Assembly: GCA_018873225.1 (NCBI GenBank) | Contig: JAEILZ010000001.1 | Span: 2,852,001 to 2,916,000 of the forward strand | DNA length: 64,000 bases | Reading direction: 5' to 3' | Origin: [Phialemoniopsis] sp. UDSM-2020 | Taxonomy: Eukaryota > Ascomycota > Sordariomycetes > Thyridiales > Thyridiaceae | In this document: positions 11,430 through 22,892 of the stretch, piece after piece | Numbering within the stretch: position 1 is the stretch's first letter | Layout of the letters: each line of letters begins with the position of its first letter | Notes under the pieces: generated by a model | What the model saw: only the letters and a program-made list of their open reading frames with translations | Databases searched by the model: none | What the model was told of the DNA's origin: nothing | Made by a program: the position numbers and the translations under genes

Positions 11430-13261
11430 TATATACTGTGTCATTGATTGGGTCGGTTGTCAATTCCGAAGCGGCTCGAGACAAGCAGACCACAACTACA
11501 CTTCTACGACCTAACCCAACGTAAGGGCACATACCAGCAGTACTTACCCTACATCGAAACAAACTCTCGCCAATCCATCCTCATCAACAAGAATCGACCT
11601 GGTGAAGCTAGCTGTTGGACGAGAGATCAGTGGCAGCAAGGAAAAAGAAAGCAGGCGGAGAGCGGCAGCTAGTACGCCACCAGCCCGAACACCGGTGCCA
11701 GCATCCCGACGAATCGTCTACAAGGACGGTGAGCACCAAGCATACCACAGAAACCCCAGCAAATCCAATCACCAGGCAACAAGCAAGCGAGCCGGTACGG
11801 GATCTTGCCTGGAGTCGTACCGACTTGTCAAGTGCAACGACAGACCGGTACTCTTCGACCGCACACGAGAAACAACGAGACAAGGGAATCCAAACCCTCG
11901 GACGACTTTCTTCGACTCTTCCTCTCCCGTCTCTCGGATCAAGAGCGGCATCCCCTGCAAGTATGAACCCTAGCCTTTTCTTTTTCCCACGACTTCCTTT
12001 TCTCGTCATTTGAGCGCTTCCTTTACGCATGGTGGCATTTTACCTTATTCCTTATCTGTCCTGCATTCTTGTCGGAAGCAGTGCGTCTGGCAGAATCAAG
12101 GTACCTGGTCAAGGAACGTCCTTGCACCAAAGGTGTCTAGGACTTGGCTTTCTGGGTCTGTGAGGGGCATCAAGAATTGAGCCCGTGGATCAATTGTATC
12201 CCTGGCCTTGGAGCCCCGAGACCCCTGTGGCGGTAGTGACCAGCCCATTGAGCCCAGCCAAGCCCACCTCAGTTGTCCCTTTGCAGCCCCGCCACCCTTG
12301 TCTTGCTCCCCTGTCGCGCGGTGCCGCTACCGCTTCCGCTGCCGCTGCCGCCAATTCTGGGCTGGCTCCAGCTCTATTTTTTCTGCCCATCCATTTTTGG
12401 TGGAGGGAGGGAGGAGGGAGGGACAGGCTTAGGCTAGTCCAATCGCGAAATCGCAAATTCCAGCCTTTCAGAAGCCCTTCTCGAGATCGACCCCAACTTA
12501 CATATCGTTCTGGCCGCCTCTTTTTTGCATACCTGCGCCTGCTCTTCCTCCCTCTCTTCCTCCGCCTCGTCCTCCTTCTCTTCTTCTCCCCCCTCCCTCC
12601 GCCCTCCTACCGTCCTTGCCGTCCCTTCTCGTGGCCTTTGCCATCGATTCTTGCAAATATTAACCTCGTCTTGCCACGCACAGTCCAGCGATAGCTACGT
12701 TGGATGCTGCCTCGACCTGTGCTTACGCTGTTGTTCCCATACTCGCCTTTCCTGCATGCTCGTCGCCTGTCTCTACACATTATTGCCATTACCACATACA
12801 TACCTGTCGATATTCTCGGGCAGAGTTGATAGTTCAAGAGGTCAGCGATTGCCTCCAGTTTCTAGAAAAAGCAAACACCCTTCCCGTTCCTGTTTTTCAC
12901 TGCAGAGGACGGGATGCTAGAAGCTGCCCCGTTCCCCTCTTACCCTGCAACCTGCATTCCTCTCTTTTCGCTGAGCCCATGCAATTTGTTCTACCTGCTG
13001 ACAGACCTTTTCCTATCAGCCCTCTAGATATATCGACCATTCTTGACATAGGTCAACAGCGATACGATTTAATCATCTGTGTGCGTTCTGCCTACGTGCG
13101 CCGGCCTCGAATCAACTCTCTTGGCTCTTCTTTCGAGCCTCGACTCTTCCCAGACACCAACGGCCTACGCGGAATCGTATATTCAAGTTACGCCGTTAGC
13201 AGTGCAGAAAGCTTCACCTACATAATACTGTTGTCAAAGTAGCCGAGCAAGACCTCTAAAC

Positions 13262-16065
13262 ATGGCGAGCGTAAGTGGTTTTTTTCTTCGCAAAATCCTC
13301 GTGGCAGCATACTGCTACGCCTCGCCGCATACAAGACTTTGAGCTAACCAGGCCTCCAAAACTCCAGCGACAAAGCCGCTTCTCCAGCTACACCGCGAAT
13401 GGGGAAGATCTGAGCGCAGCTCAGAATGCAGGCTCAACCTTTTCCCACAGCGCCTGGCAGACTTCAACAACAGGGAGCATCTGGGGCCAACCACCCACTC
13501 GTGATGCCACAGGAACATCCAGAGGTATGCGTGAACTATATTCCAGCCCATTGGCAAAACGCTCACATTCGCAGTTGCCACCGAGGAGATGTACAATCTA
13601 GGCAGCTCGACACGCTCCAGCGCTCTGCCGCCATCTACAGACACTGCTGGTCCCTGGGGTGCTGGTGCTCGCACCAATAATTGGACCAGCTCCGACAACC
13701 TTGCCTTACGATCCGCCTCTGGTTCCACCTCGCCAACTCGAACAAGAGACGCCGCGGTGCCGAGAAGTGACTACAGCAGCTCTACTCCATTCTATGGAAA
13801 TTCACGATCCAGGATAGCCTCCCAAGCTGGGAATACCAACGCACGTGCGAAGCCCCTGGTGGACGCCACCTCCAACAACTTCCAGAAGAACCTGCTGGCC
13901 GACGAGAAGGAGAACGCTAGCCCTTTCAACAATAGTGGCTTTGGGGCCTATGGACGCGAGAAGCGAGGATCGCAAGGGAGTGACTTCGTTGAGGACAACC
14001 ACTCGCGTGAGCAGAGTATGCCGCGAGCCGGCCGCGCGGAAGTCGAACCATACCAGTCATCCGCAGCCTCGTACGGCGGTTTCAACTTTGCTGGCCCCGA
14101 ATCTTCGCATATCGAAAGACCCTCGCTGTCGTCAACAGCGTCCTTTCCGTCGTCTCGCCCCAGGTTTTCTGAAGATGAGATGGCCAATAGCCTGCAGAAA
14201 GCCCTAACCTTCCACGATACGTCGGAACGTGGCATCTCGCGCGTTCAGAACCAAATGAGCCACGGACAGACCTTCCAGCTCAATGCCAGCACCCCTTCGT
14301 GGCAAGCCGACAATCGAAGTGCCTCTCGCGACTACAACGGCAGTCTCTACCAGATTCAACAACAGAGCTATCCATCTATGCCTGCCTCCCATAGGGGACA
14401 TCCATCAAGCGTTCCTGGCCTGGGTCGGACCGCGAATGCCTTGTCACGTTCAGGCGACGTCCTAAACCCTGTACACGATCCGTGGCCCCAGTCATCTCCT
14501 CTTGACTCCTCGTTCCCTGTGGATGCGCCATTGATGGGACAGCCAAATCAACCGGCAACATACCCCCAACAATATGTTCCAGTCTACAGTGCAAACATGT
14601 ACAGTTCGTACTTGCCTGCGCAGTACCGCAATGCCAATCAGCTACCCCCGGCAGCAGCTCACCTGCAAGCTGCACTTCACGCAAACCTAGGTCCGGCCTA
14701 TGGTGCAGCTTTCAGGCCTAACCAGCGTGGGCGCGATCCTGCCAAATCAACCAGCCCCGTGCTAGAGGACTTCAAGAAGAACGCGAAGAGCAACAAGAGA
14801 TTCGAACTCAAGGACATCTATGGCCATGTGGTCGCGTTCTGTGGCGACCAGACTGGCTCTCGCTTTGTGCAAAACAAGCTGGAAACTGCCAATAGTGATG
14901 AGAAGGAGCAGCTGTTCCATGAGATCTCCCCGAATGCGGTGCAACTCATGCAGGATGTCTTTGGCAATTACGTCATCCAGAAGTTCTTCGAGCACGGCAC
15001 GCAGAAGCAGAAACATGACTGGGCCCAGAAGATGAAGGGGAGGATGGCAAGTTTGTCCCTCAACACTTACTCGTGCAGAGTTGTGCAGAAGGCTCTTGAT
15101 CATATCCTCGTTGACCAACAAGCTGAGCTTGTCGAGGAGCTTAGGCCAGATATCAGGAGGCTCATCGACGATCAGCACGCAAACCACGTTGTTCAGAAGA
15201 TCGTCCAGCTGCTTCCTCGTAAGCACATTGACTTCGTGGTGGACGTTTTTCGTGGCGATCTTTTGCAACGCTGTCGCCAACAGTTTGCCTGCCGCATTGT
15301 CCAACGCATATTGGAGCGCGGAACGGAACAGGATAAGGAATTGTTCATGAGGGAACTACACCCCGTGGCCAGGCACCTGATCGACGATCAGTATGGCAAC
15401 TATGTTGTACAGCATATCATCCAGAACGGCGGCGCCGAGAATCGCGACAAGCTCGTTGCGATTGTCAAGAAGGATCTGCTCAAGTTCAGCAAGAACAAGC
15501 ATGCCTCGAACGTGGTCGAGTCATGCATTGTGAGCTGCAGCATGGCCGAGAGATGCGAGTTTGCCTCGGAGTTCATGCGCTCGGCGGATATCATGAAGTG
15601 CGTGATCAAGGACCAGTATGCGAATTACGTGATCCGTAAGTTTTCCACGTTCAGGAACTGTTCTGTCTCTGTGCTTCTTCGCTAACAAACTTGATAGAAA
15701 AACTGGCCAAGAATCTCGAGGGCACCGCGGGGCAGGACTTCGACGATTTCGTCAAGGCCGTGGTCATCAGCATCAAGCGAGAGTCCGGACGCAATAATGG
15801 CGGGCAGGCTCTTCAAAAGTTCACGGATGCGATGTGGCCAGGGGAAAAGAACCTTGAACTTTCGAGCACAGCACTCGCCTCTCCCACCAGTCTCCAAATC
15901 GACACTGCTGCGCCCACGCCTGGTTTGACGAGAGAGCCAAACACGCCTCTAAGCAGCGGTCCGCCCAGCACCGACGCCAGTGCTGCCGAGGAGACTGTGG
16001 TCGACGTGAAGTCGGCTTCGGGAATTGGATCGACCGCTCCGCAGTTCCAAACCAGTGGAAACTAA
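13262..16065 (+). CDS. Pumilio/PUF-family RNA-binding protein, Puf3-like
   Basis: An 864-residue post-transcriptional regulator that binds mRNA 3' UTRs; yeast Puf3 controls nuclear-encoded mitochondrial mRNAs. Exons are 13262-13270 (a 9-base micro-exon, Met-Ala-Ser), 13368-13524, 13575-15635 and 15698-16065, with consistent phases. The long N-terminal half is disordered, Ser/Gln/Asn-rich, and opens with the Puf3-like signatures [11 protein letters not shown] and GSIWG. The Pumilio homology domain is about residues 455-760 with eight repeats. Base-reading triplets in order are S/R/Q, N/Y/Q, C/R/Q, N/H/Q, C/R/Q, N/Y/Q, S/N/E, N/Y/Q, the same series as human PUM1 and yeast Puf3, so it should recognise UGUANAUA. 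The start was chosen because MAS plus [14 protein letters not shown] keeps the frame; an in-frame Met at 13589 would drop the conserved N-terminus. Confidence 0.95.
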
Positions 16066-16971
16066 CAGGAGATATATGATCTTTTGTTTTTCTTCTTGTT
16101 TCCTTATTTTTTCATCTTTTCGTGTTCATGGGTTTACTATACAAGACGGGTATACACAGACACCTATGTTTCCTTCCTAACGACATCACGCATTGGAGAT
16201 TATGACTAGGGGTGATACGGTCTATGGGAAAGCATATTGGAGTCGCACTCTCGGCATGGTGCGGAACTGGGCATTTCTCGATTCTTCGGTTTCGGTCTTG
16301 GGTATTTGCGGCAGGGTCTCGGGTGAAAACCAGGTACCGGTGTCAAGAGCAGGGCCGGGGAAAATATTGTTTTGTAATGCCCTTTCCAAATGGGCAGCAT
16401 TCTTGTGTACAGTTATAATATAGTCATCAGCGGGCAAAACGCCTCTCTCTGTCTTGTTTTATTTTGGCAAGACGGACAGAATCGGCAGCCTAGAGATTGA
16501 AACTGACTAGCAGCGAATACAACACAAAATCACATAAACTCTTGGAGGCCGGGATCATGTGTTGTCAGTCTCTCCTTGCGTGCGTGACCATTATTATTTG
16601 ACGCGCATGTATATATCAATAATGCGTCCCTTGCTGTGGAGAAAGACAATGCCAGGCCTCTCAACTTCATGGAGAGTCGCTCGGTAATTGCCGGCATAGG
16701 AGTGGGCACAGCACAGCCCTTGGAGGGACGGGTGCTTGATTAAGTGGCAGCGCTAGTTCGCACGTGCAGGGTGCCAGGTGCCGACATCTCGGTTGTTGTC
16801 GCAGGTGCACTTTAAGTGCCTCGCACCTACTTCTTACCTGAAGGAGAAACCTGAAGTCGAGCACCACATCCTGCATATGTTATCACCACCCATTATGGAC
16901 TGAGAAATCAGCAGCGCCGTGTACAGCTCTCGTCTTCACGTATCCGACCCCCTCGCCATGATCTCGTCGCC
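16066..16971. other. Intergenic: PUF 3' region and promoter of the DUF1640 gene
   Basis: No coding sequence is seen. The first part is T-rich, as in fungal 3' UTRs. A TGTATATA octamer lies at 16608-16615. The last ~300 bases should hold the next gene's promoter. Confidence 0.5.
16608..16615 (+). promoter_or_regulatory. UGUAUAUA octamer (consensus PUF3 site) 3' of the PUF gene
   Basis: TGTATATA lies 543 bases after the PUF stop codon, on the sense strand. If the 3' UTR reaches this far it could let the protein bind its own mRNA. Otherwise it lies upstream of the mitochondrial DUF1640 gene. Confidence 0.4.
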
Positions 16972-18368
16972 ATGTCCACGACCAGGTTAACCTTTCTCTA
17001 CCCGCACCTGTTCCGGGCGGGAGGATTGCTCGGCGAGAACTCTGCTGCCGCTCGGGCTGCGTGGGGTTCTTGTCGCCGCTGCCAGAAACAATTACGCGCG
17101 CCAGCGCAGCACGCTGGCCATCGCCCCGCCTTCGCCGCCTCCTTTGCCTCATCTACGGCTCCGAAGCAGTCGAGCTACACGCGCCGACATGGCACAGCCG
17201 TGGACCCGGCGCCCCTGGGCACCGGCTCGACCAGTTCCAACACCGCTCCCGCACCAAACTCGACCGACGACGCAGGCGAAGACGGTGCGCAGACTTCGAT
17301 AGACACGAATGCCGAGTCGCTAGCAGAAGAACAAGAGTGGTCGCAACAGGCCGAAGAAGATTCCAAGGATGAGATGATTGAGAAGGAGGCTACTGCTGCT
17401 GCTGCCGCCACCGCCGCAAACGCCAATGCGGGCACTGACCCTCCCAAGTCCGAGCAGAGGATTCTCGATCCGCCGCCGGTAATACAGCTTGGAGCGCCGG
17501 AGGACCCGCCCCCTGCTACATCTACGGGAGCAAAGAAGAGCACGAGTGGCCCCATGGACACGATACTGAGCCGTGAGCCGCCGCCAGAAGACCAGGAAAA
17601 GGGAGGCAAGCGGCCATACATGTCGCCCCCGCCTTATGTCCATCACTTTGACAGCTACTCGCTCGTCAAGCAGCTCCAAGATGGTGGATACTCGCAGGCG
17701 CAGGCGATCACGGCGATGAAGGCGGTGCGCACCATTCTGGCGCAGAACCTCGACTTTGCGCAAGCGGGGCTCGTCAGCAAGAGCGACGTCGAGAACGAGA
17801 CGTATCTCTTCCGCGCCGCGTGCTCGGAGCTGGGAACCGAGGTCCACAACGGGCGGCGCGCGGCGGATGAGCTGCTGCGCCAGAACCGGACGACGCTCCA
17901 GCACGAGGTGGACATCTTGACGCAGTCGCTCAACCAGGAGCTGCTGACGCTCAATGACAACGTCAAGGGGATGTTCAACGATCGGAAGATGGCGGTCAGA
18001 GAGGAGCAGAAGGCTGCTGACAGTTCTGTACGTCGATAATGTGCTCTTGCGCAGTTGTGACCCCGAAGTATGCTGACACCCCGATGCAGATCCAGCAGCT
18101 GGCCTATAAGATCAGTGTCGACCTCAACAGTGATGCTAGGTCCGAGATTGAGCAGCTACGGTGGGTGCTCATACGCAGAGCCGTCATCGGCATCGTGTTC
18201 ATGGCCTTCATCACACTGGCAACACTGCGGTACGCAACGTATCGTCGCTACGTTAGGGAGAGGGAGGCCGAGATCCGAGAGAAGGAGGCTGAGATATTGA
18301 GGAGGAATGACGGAAGAAAGGACCATCTGACATCGCCTGATGCAGCAGAGATCCTAGCGGCAAACTGA
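16972..18368 (+). CDS. Mitochondrial DUF1640 / CCDC90 (Fmp32, MCUR1-like) protein
   Basis: A 444-residue predicted inner-membrane coiled-coil protein; the family includes yeast Fmp32 (cytochrome c oxidase assembly) and animal MCUR1/CCDC90B. Exons are 16972-18027 and 18090-18368, phase 0. The first ~60 residues are Arg/Ala-rich without acids, a mitochondrial presequence. Residues about 80-215 are a low-complexity Ala/Pro/Glu linker. The conserved domain begins at about 223 (HHFDSYSLVKQL) and includes QAQAITAMKAVRTIL and a long coiled coil. A membrane helix follows at about 383-402 (GIVFMAFITLATLRY), then a charged R/E-rich tail with EIREKEAEI repeats. The linker is long for the family. The start is the first in-frame Met before the presequence. 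Confidence 0.92.
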
Positions 18369-18872
18369 TATATGGGAGTGGGTGGCTCCAGTGCTTCAAA
18401 CGGATGGGTCGGTACGGATTCGGTGGGAATAGACTGGTTGATACCCTTCGCCTTGCAGGCTCCTTGCCCCGATATCAGAGGGCAAAGCACGGATTGTGTA
18501 CCCATAGACTCTATAGACTTGACTTCAATTTACTTTGTAATGATTCAGACTATAGCATGGACGTGAAGGGGCAGTAGTGAATTGAGTGTTGATTGATTAG
18601 GCGTCCTGACTGGAAATGACTGCCTGGCCCCGGCAGCAAAGTGGGACCCCAGCGTTAAACCACTCTTGATTTCTCATCTCACCCATTTCTTTTGATCCTG
18701 GATCTCACCTCACCTTCCAAACATCAATCCTTCCACGCGGATTTCTACAAGACAGCTTCTGGACTCATCAAACATCATCAGTCGCTGCATCTTGTGTGGA
18801 TCAGACTTATTCTTTTCTGTGATTCTATTCTTTTCCCTTCGTTACACACACATCTTCAGCACGGTCTTCGGC
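18369..18872. other. Intergenic, tandem genes DUF1640 to Rae1
   Basis: These 504 bases contain the terminator region of the upstream gene and a CT-rich stretch (18700-18870) that is the likely promoter and leader of the Rae1 gene. No open frame of note. Confidence 0.5.
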
Positions 18873-20317
18873 ATGTCTTACTACCGCAAGCCTGCTGCAA
18901 ATGCCGTTGGTGGCAAGGGCAGTGTCGACAAAGACACTGCTGTTCCTGCTGATGCTACCGACACTATCACGGCGTTGCGCTGGTCGCCCGTTGCCAACCA
19001 TCTTGCTGCTGCCTCTTGGGACGGCAAGGTGCGCATCTACGACGTGACCAGCAGCGCCGCCCTCGACGCGACTGACCGCTCTGTTCGCGGTCTCGCTCAG
19101 ATCACGGCCGAAGGCCCTCTGTTCTCGTGCGACTGGTACAAGGTAAGTGAATGAATTAATCCATACAGCTTCAAACCGGGGACAACGCCCCATGAGTTGG
19201 AAAAACAAAATAAAACATCCACGAGATGAAAAACTATCAATGGAAATAAAATAAAAGATACAAATGGTATAATAGGTAAGAGCTCTGATCCCCTTCCCCC
19301 CTCATCACCAATATCTCAGTAACTCATGCAACTTTTGCCCATCCTTAGGATGGATCTATCGTCGCCGCAGCCGGCGCAGACAAGAAGGTGCACCTCCTCG
19401 ATGCCGCCTCTGGCCAGACGACCTCTTTCGTCGCGCACGACGCTCCCATCCGCAGCGCGCGCTTCGCCGACGTCAGGGGCTCGCAGTCACCCATCCTCGC
19501 CACCGGCTCCTGGGATAAGATGCTCCGCTACTGGGACCTCCGCGGCAACCCGGCCTCGGGCCCCGTTGCCTCGACCCCCTGCGGCGAGCGCGTCTACTCT
19601 ATGGACTCGGCCAAGAACCTGCTCGTCCTCGCCACGGCCGACCGCCAGATCCACCTCATCGATCTCGCCGGCGACCCGACACGCCCCGTACGCTCGCGCG
19701 AGTCTGCGCTTAAGTACCAGACTCGCGTCGTCACTGCCTTTCCCGACGGCAAGGGCTGGGCCACGGGCAGCATCGAGGGCAGGGCTGCCATTAATCTCGT
19801 TGACGAGAAACTCGACAAGTAAGCTGCTGCACATCCAGAAAAGTTGAGGTCGTTCTTTTTTACTGACAAGATGGTTCCCACGTACAACAGGGGTGCTGAA
19901 GCGTTCACGTTCAAGTGCCACCGAAGCCCGGTGGAGCGCAGCCAGATCAAGATCTGGACCATCAACGACATGAACTTCCACCCGACGCACGACGTCATCT
20001 TCACGACTGCTGGATCCGACGGCACCTTCAACTTTTGGAACCGCAAGTCGCGGACCCGCACCAAGGGCTTCGTCCTTCCGTCCGACGACAGCGGTTCCAA
20101 GCAGCAGGCCACCGGATTCGGCGCCGCCAGCGCCACCAAGGTCGAGGACGCCGGCGTAGTGGGCGTGACGGCCACCGCCTTCAGCCAGGCCGACGGCGGC
20201 AAGACGTTCGCGTACGCCGTGGGCTATGATTGGTCCCAGGGCTTCAGCAAGAACAACCCGTCGCTGCCGGTCAAGCTGATGCTGCACCCCACTACCAACG
20301 CCGAGCTTCAGAAGTAG
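18873..20317 (+). CDS. rae1: mRNA export factor Rae1/Gle2, WD40 beta-propeller
   Basis: A 388-residue nuclear-pore-associated protein that docks mRNA export complexes on the GLEBS motif of Nup98-type nucleoporins. Exons are 18873-19142, 19349-19818 and 19891-20317 (phases 0 and 2). WD repeats are visible throughout: ITALRWSPVANHLAAASWDGKVRIYDV, IVAAAGADKKVHLLD, ILATGSWDKMLRYWDLR, LLVLATADRQIHLID, a family block GWATGSIEGRAAI, FTFKCHR, and INDMNFHPTHDVIFTTAGSDGTFNFWN. The HR and FNFWN signatures are diagnostic for Rae1. The first intron (206 bases) is longer and more A-rich than others in the window. The C-terminus ends a few residues after LMLHPTTNAEL. It is convergent with the next gene. Confidence 0.95.
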
Positions 20318-20969
20318 TCGAATGATTTGGGAGAGAGCTAAAGCTCAAGGGATCGGAGGGTGTATGGAAGACAGCCAGTGCCTTGCAGCTACCCAGAAGC
20401 ATAAAATGCCGGGGGCTGCGAGCAACAGCTGAGAGTCGGACGCGGGGAAGTTGAACGCAAATTGGGCATTTGAGTCCCTTGGCAATCATGTTCTTGTGGA
20501 GGAGGCGTTCTTGTGGTTTTCCTTTCTTCTTTTCCTTTGTCAGCTGGTCTGGTGCATGTGCATCTGCACTGGGTTGCCTATCGGTGGACCGTGCAGATTC
20601 TGCGAGCGAAGGATGGATGAGACGAGATCTTGCCGAGAGATGAGGCAGATTGAGAGATCTCAGGACTTGATGGACTTGGAGCACTTTGGAGGGATTCTTG
20701 AAAGAGCCGTTATATTCGTTGTCTCGAATGAGAGAAATTGTGATTTCACATCAATATGTCTGAACAGAGCCACATCGCAATGGATGAAGTGATAATGAGA
20801 CTTGCATTACATGTCATACAACAAGGAAATCTACAGAGTGCTAATACAACAGAACAAGCGATGGGGCCAAAGGCGTCCGGCGGTATCTTATAACCAGCTA
20901 TTCGATGATCAGACGCTCCCATGCTCATATAGAAAACTCCCGTTCACTGACTCCTGTTGAAAACGCCGA
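20318..20969. other. Convergent 3' intergenic region
   Basis: It lies between the stop codons of the Rae1 gene and the minus-strand hydrophilic-protein gene. No coding sequence is recognised; it must hold both polyadenylation regions. Confidence 0.5.
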
Positions 20970-22099
20970 CTAGTTCTTGTGCAACTTGGCCTTGATCTTC
21001 TCTTTGAGGCTCCGCTTCTCCTTAGTCTCCTCGGTCTCCTTCGGTGACGATGTCTCGTGGTGGGAGTGTCCGTGGCTGGGGCCGCTGCTCTCCTTGCTGT
21101 CTTTGCTGTCGGTCTTGTCGATGCCGCCGGCGCCGACGTGGTTGTCACCGCCGACGTGGACGCCCTTCTCCTCGAGAAGGCCTAGTTTGTCAAAGTGTCA
21201 GTATGAAAGGAATTTGAATTTGTATGATTCACGCAAAACTTACGGTCTGCCTCGCGCCCAGCGCCAGGGTTGGAAGCGTCAAAGTCGCCGCCGTCGGCCC
21301 GCAGGCCCGAGCTCTTGACGTACTTCTCGCCCGTGCCCTCGCCGTGGCTGACCTTTTGCGGGCCGTCGTCGTCCTCTTCCTCCTGCTGCTGGGGCTTGCC
21401 AGTGGCACCCTCGCCGCTGCCTGTGGTCTTGCTCACGTCCTCGCCGGACGCGGCCTTGCCGGCGTCGCCGCCGTTCTGCTTGGCGACCTCGTCGAGGGGC
21501 TTGGGGCCGGGGCCCTTGATCTTGTCCTGGTCGGCGAGGCCGCCGCTCGTGTCGTTGTTGACGTCCTCCTTGCGCTCGGCCTTGTCCTCGTCCGTCGTCG
21601 GGTTGGACGGGTCGCGCACGTCGTTCTGGGCCTTGGTGCTGTCGCCGGCCGTCACCGACGAGTCCTTGGTCTGGCTCGGGCCCGCCGCGCTGCTGCCGGC
21701 GCCGGCGGCGCCGGCGGCGCCTGTGGTGGAGGTGGTGGTGTCGGCGGCGCGGCCACCGTTGAGGGCATCTTGCTCCTCTGTCACAGGTGTATTGTTAGTA
21801 TCTTTAGGTTTCAATATCGAACGCAAGCGTCTTGGTTCGCGCCTGGGCAGAGGGCGGCTGTCATGGGTATGAGTGGTGCTCTGGGCAGACGTTAGTTGCA
21901 TGCTTGGCGAAAGCTTGGGTGGATGTGGGGTTGGGGGAGGGCCAAGAGGCCATGCGCAGAACGTACCACCTTTGTTGCCAGCGTCAAACGGCTCGCCCTT
22001 GGAGGTGTCGCCTGTGACGCCGGAGACGGGCTCCTCGTTCGTGGGCTCGCCCCAGATAGCCTTGGAGGCGGTATTTGCGAGGTTGTTGATAGCTTCCAT
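20970..22099 (-). CDS. Conserved hydrophilic, disordered fungal protein
   Basis: I do not recognise a named domain. Exons on the minus strand are 22099-21967, 21777-21244 and 21181-20970, both junctions phase 1, giving 292 residues. The N-terminus (MEAINNLANTASKAIWGE) is a short amphipathic helix seen in many uncharacterised fungal proteins. The middle is dominated by Gly, Asp, Lys, Ser and Thr, with TTSTTGAAGAAGAG and GEGATGKPQQQEEEDD. The last exon encodes LLEEKGVHVGGDN, a His-rich GHSHHE patch and a basic end KRSLKEKIKAKLHKN. No signal peptide or membrane helix is seen. The strongly hydrophilic, Gly/charged composition resembles stress-protective proteins, but that is only compositional inference. 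Codon use is strongly GC-biased. Confidence 0.8.
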
Positions 22100-22848
22100 T
22101 GCGAGAAAGGAGCGCGGGTGTCAAAGCTAATAGGTGTTATGGAAATTGGCTAGGGTTCGTAGAGGTGGCTAGGTATAACGGTAGGTCACAGCAGTTTAGG
22201 GGGTTTGCTTCGGTATTATAAAGAACTGGAAGGGCTATCGAGATTTAACACAGGAGACAATATGGTGCGATTTGGAAAAGGTGGGAAGAGGAGAAGAGGT
22301 CAAGAGACTTTTCTAGGCATATTATAGTAGTGGTGGCTTGTGAAGAAAGATAGACGGAGAGACCGTTGGGAAGCCACAACCTCTGACGTCTTTGTTGCAG
22401 GTTTTCCTGAACCTGGAAGCGCAGGCCGGAACCCACCTGGACCAGTCAAAGCTTGAGGAGATGGGTGTTAATTCCCACAATCGGGATGGTCTGGAGTCAC
22501 TGGAGGGGGGTCATGGATTTGTGATCAGCCACAGGTCCAGATCTCGGTCTACCCTTGACATAACGTGTACGACTAGCTTTCTTGGACAAACGGGCGGGGA
22601 TGGTGGATGGGAGAGGGTGGCACGGTGGACAGATGATGAGGTTTACGACTCGGCCGCCGGACAGACTGGCACGACCCACTGGGGAGGCATAGACGTTTGC
22701 TTGCAGCCACCACTACGTAAGGAGAACCTTTCCATGGTTCCATTTAGAAGCAGGAGCCCCGGTCAGCTTGGTAGGGCCGGCCGATGCACCCGTTAGACCC
22801 GATACAGAGACCTGGGACCCTGGGGATCTGCTTGTGTGTACATTTTAA

Positions 22849-22892
22849 ATGTATGTAAGGTGTATGCAGAAGCACGTATGCCTTACATACAT
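22849..22892. repeat. 12-bp perfect inverted repeat, 20-base loop
   Basis: Arm ATGTATGTAAGG (22849-22860) is the exact reverse complement of CCTTACATACAT (22881-22892). Further inner G-U and Watson-Crick pairs can extend the stem in RNA. Confidence 0.85.

Larger units (their letters stand above)
11101..13261 (+). promoter_or_regulatory. Probable promoter and unusually long pyrimidine-rich 5' leader of the PUF gene
   Basis: More than 2 kb upstream of the PUF start is rich in C and T on the sense strand, most strongly at 12530-12615, a composition typical of fungal transcribed leaders. A TA-rich palindrome lies at 11423-11434. Several open frames occur (for example 12185-12694 and 12700-13242), but their translations are low-complexity Pro/Ser/Leu runs created by pyrimidine bias. 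Whether transcription starts near 11.4 kb or closer to the start codon, and whether the leader is spliced, cannot be told from sequence alone. Confidence 0.5.

Noticed and set aside
12185..13242. Two tandem open frames (169 and 180 codons) upstream of the PUF gene as genes
   Set aside because: Translations are Pro/Ser/Leu runs from CT-rich DNA with no domain; overlapping frames on other phases are equally open. Kept only as a leader question.
19487..20287. 266-codon minus-strand frame over the Rae1 gene
   Set aside because: Antisense shadow of WD40 codons; crosses the Rae1 intron and has no family match.
21224..21895. Long plus-strand frames over the hydrophilic-protein gene
   Set aside because: They are antisense to GC-rich coding sequence and span its intron; no domain is recognisable.
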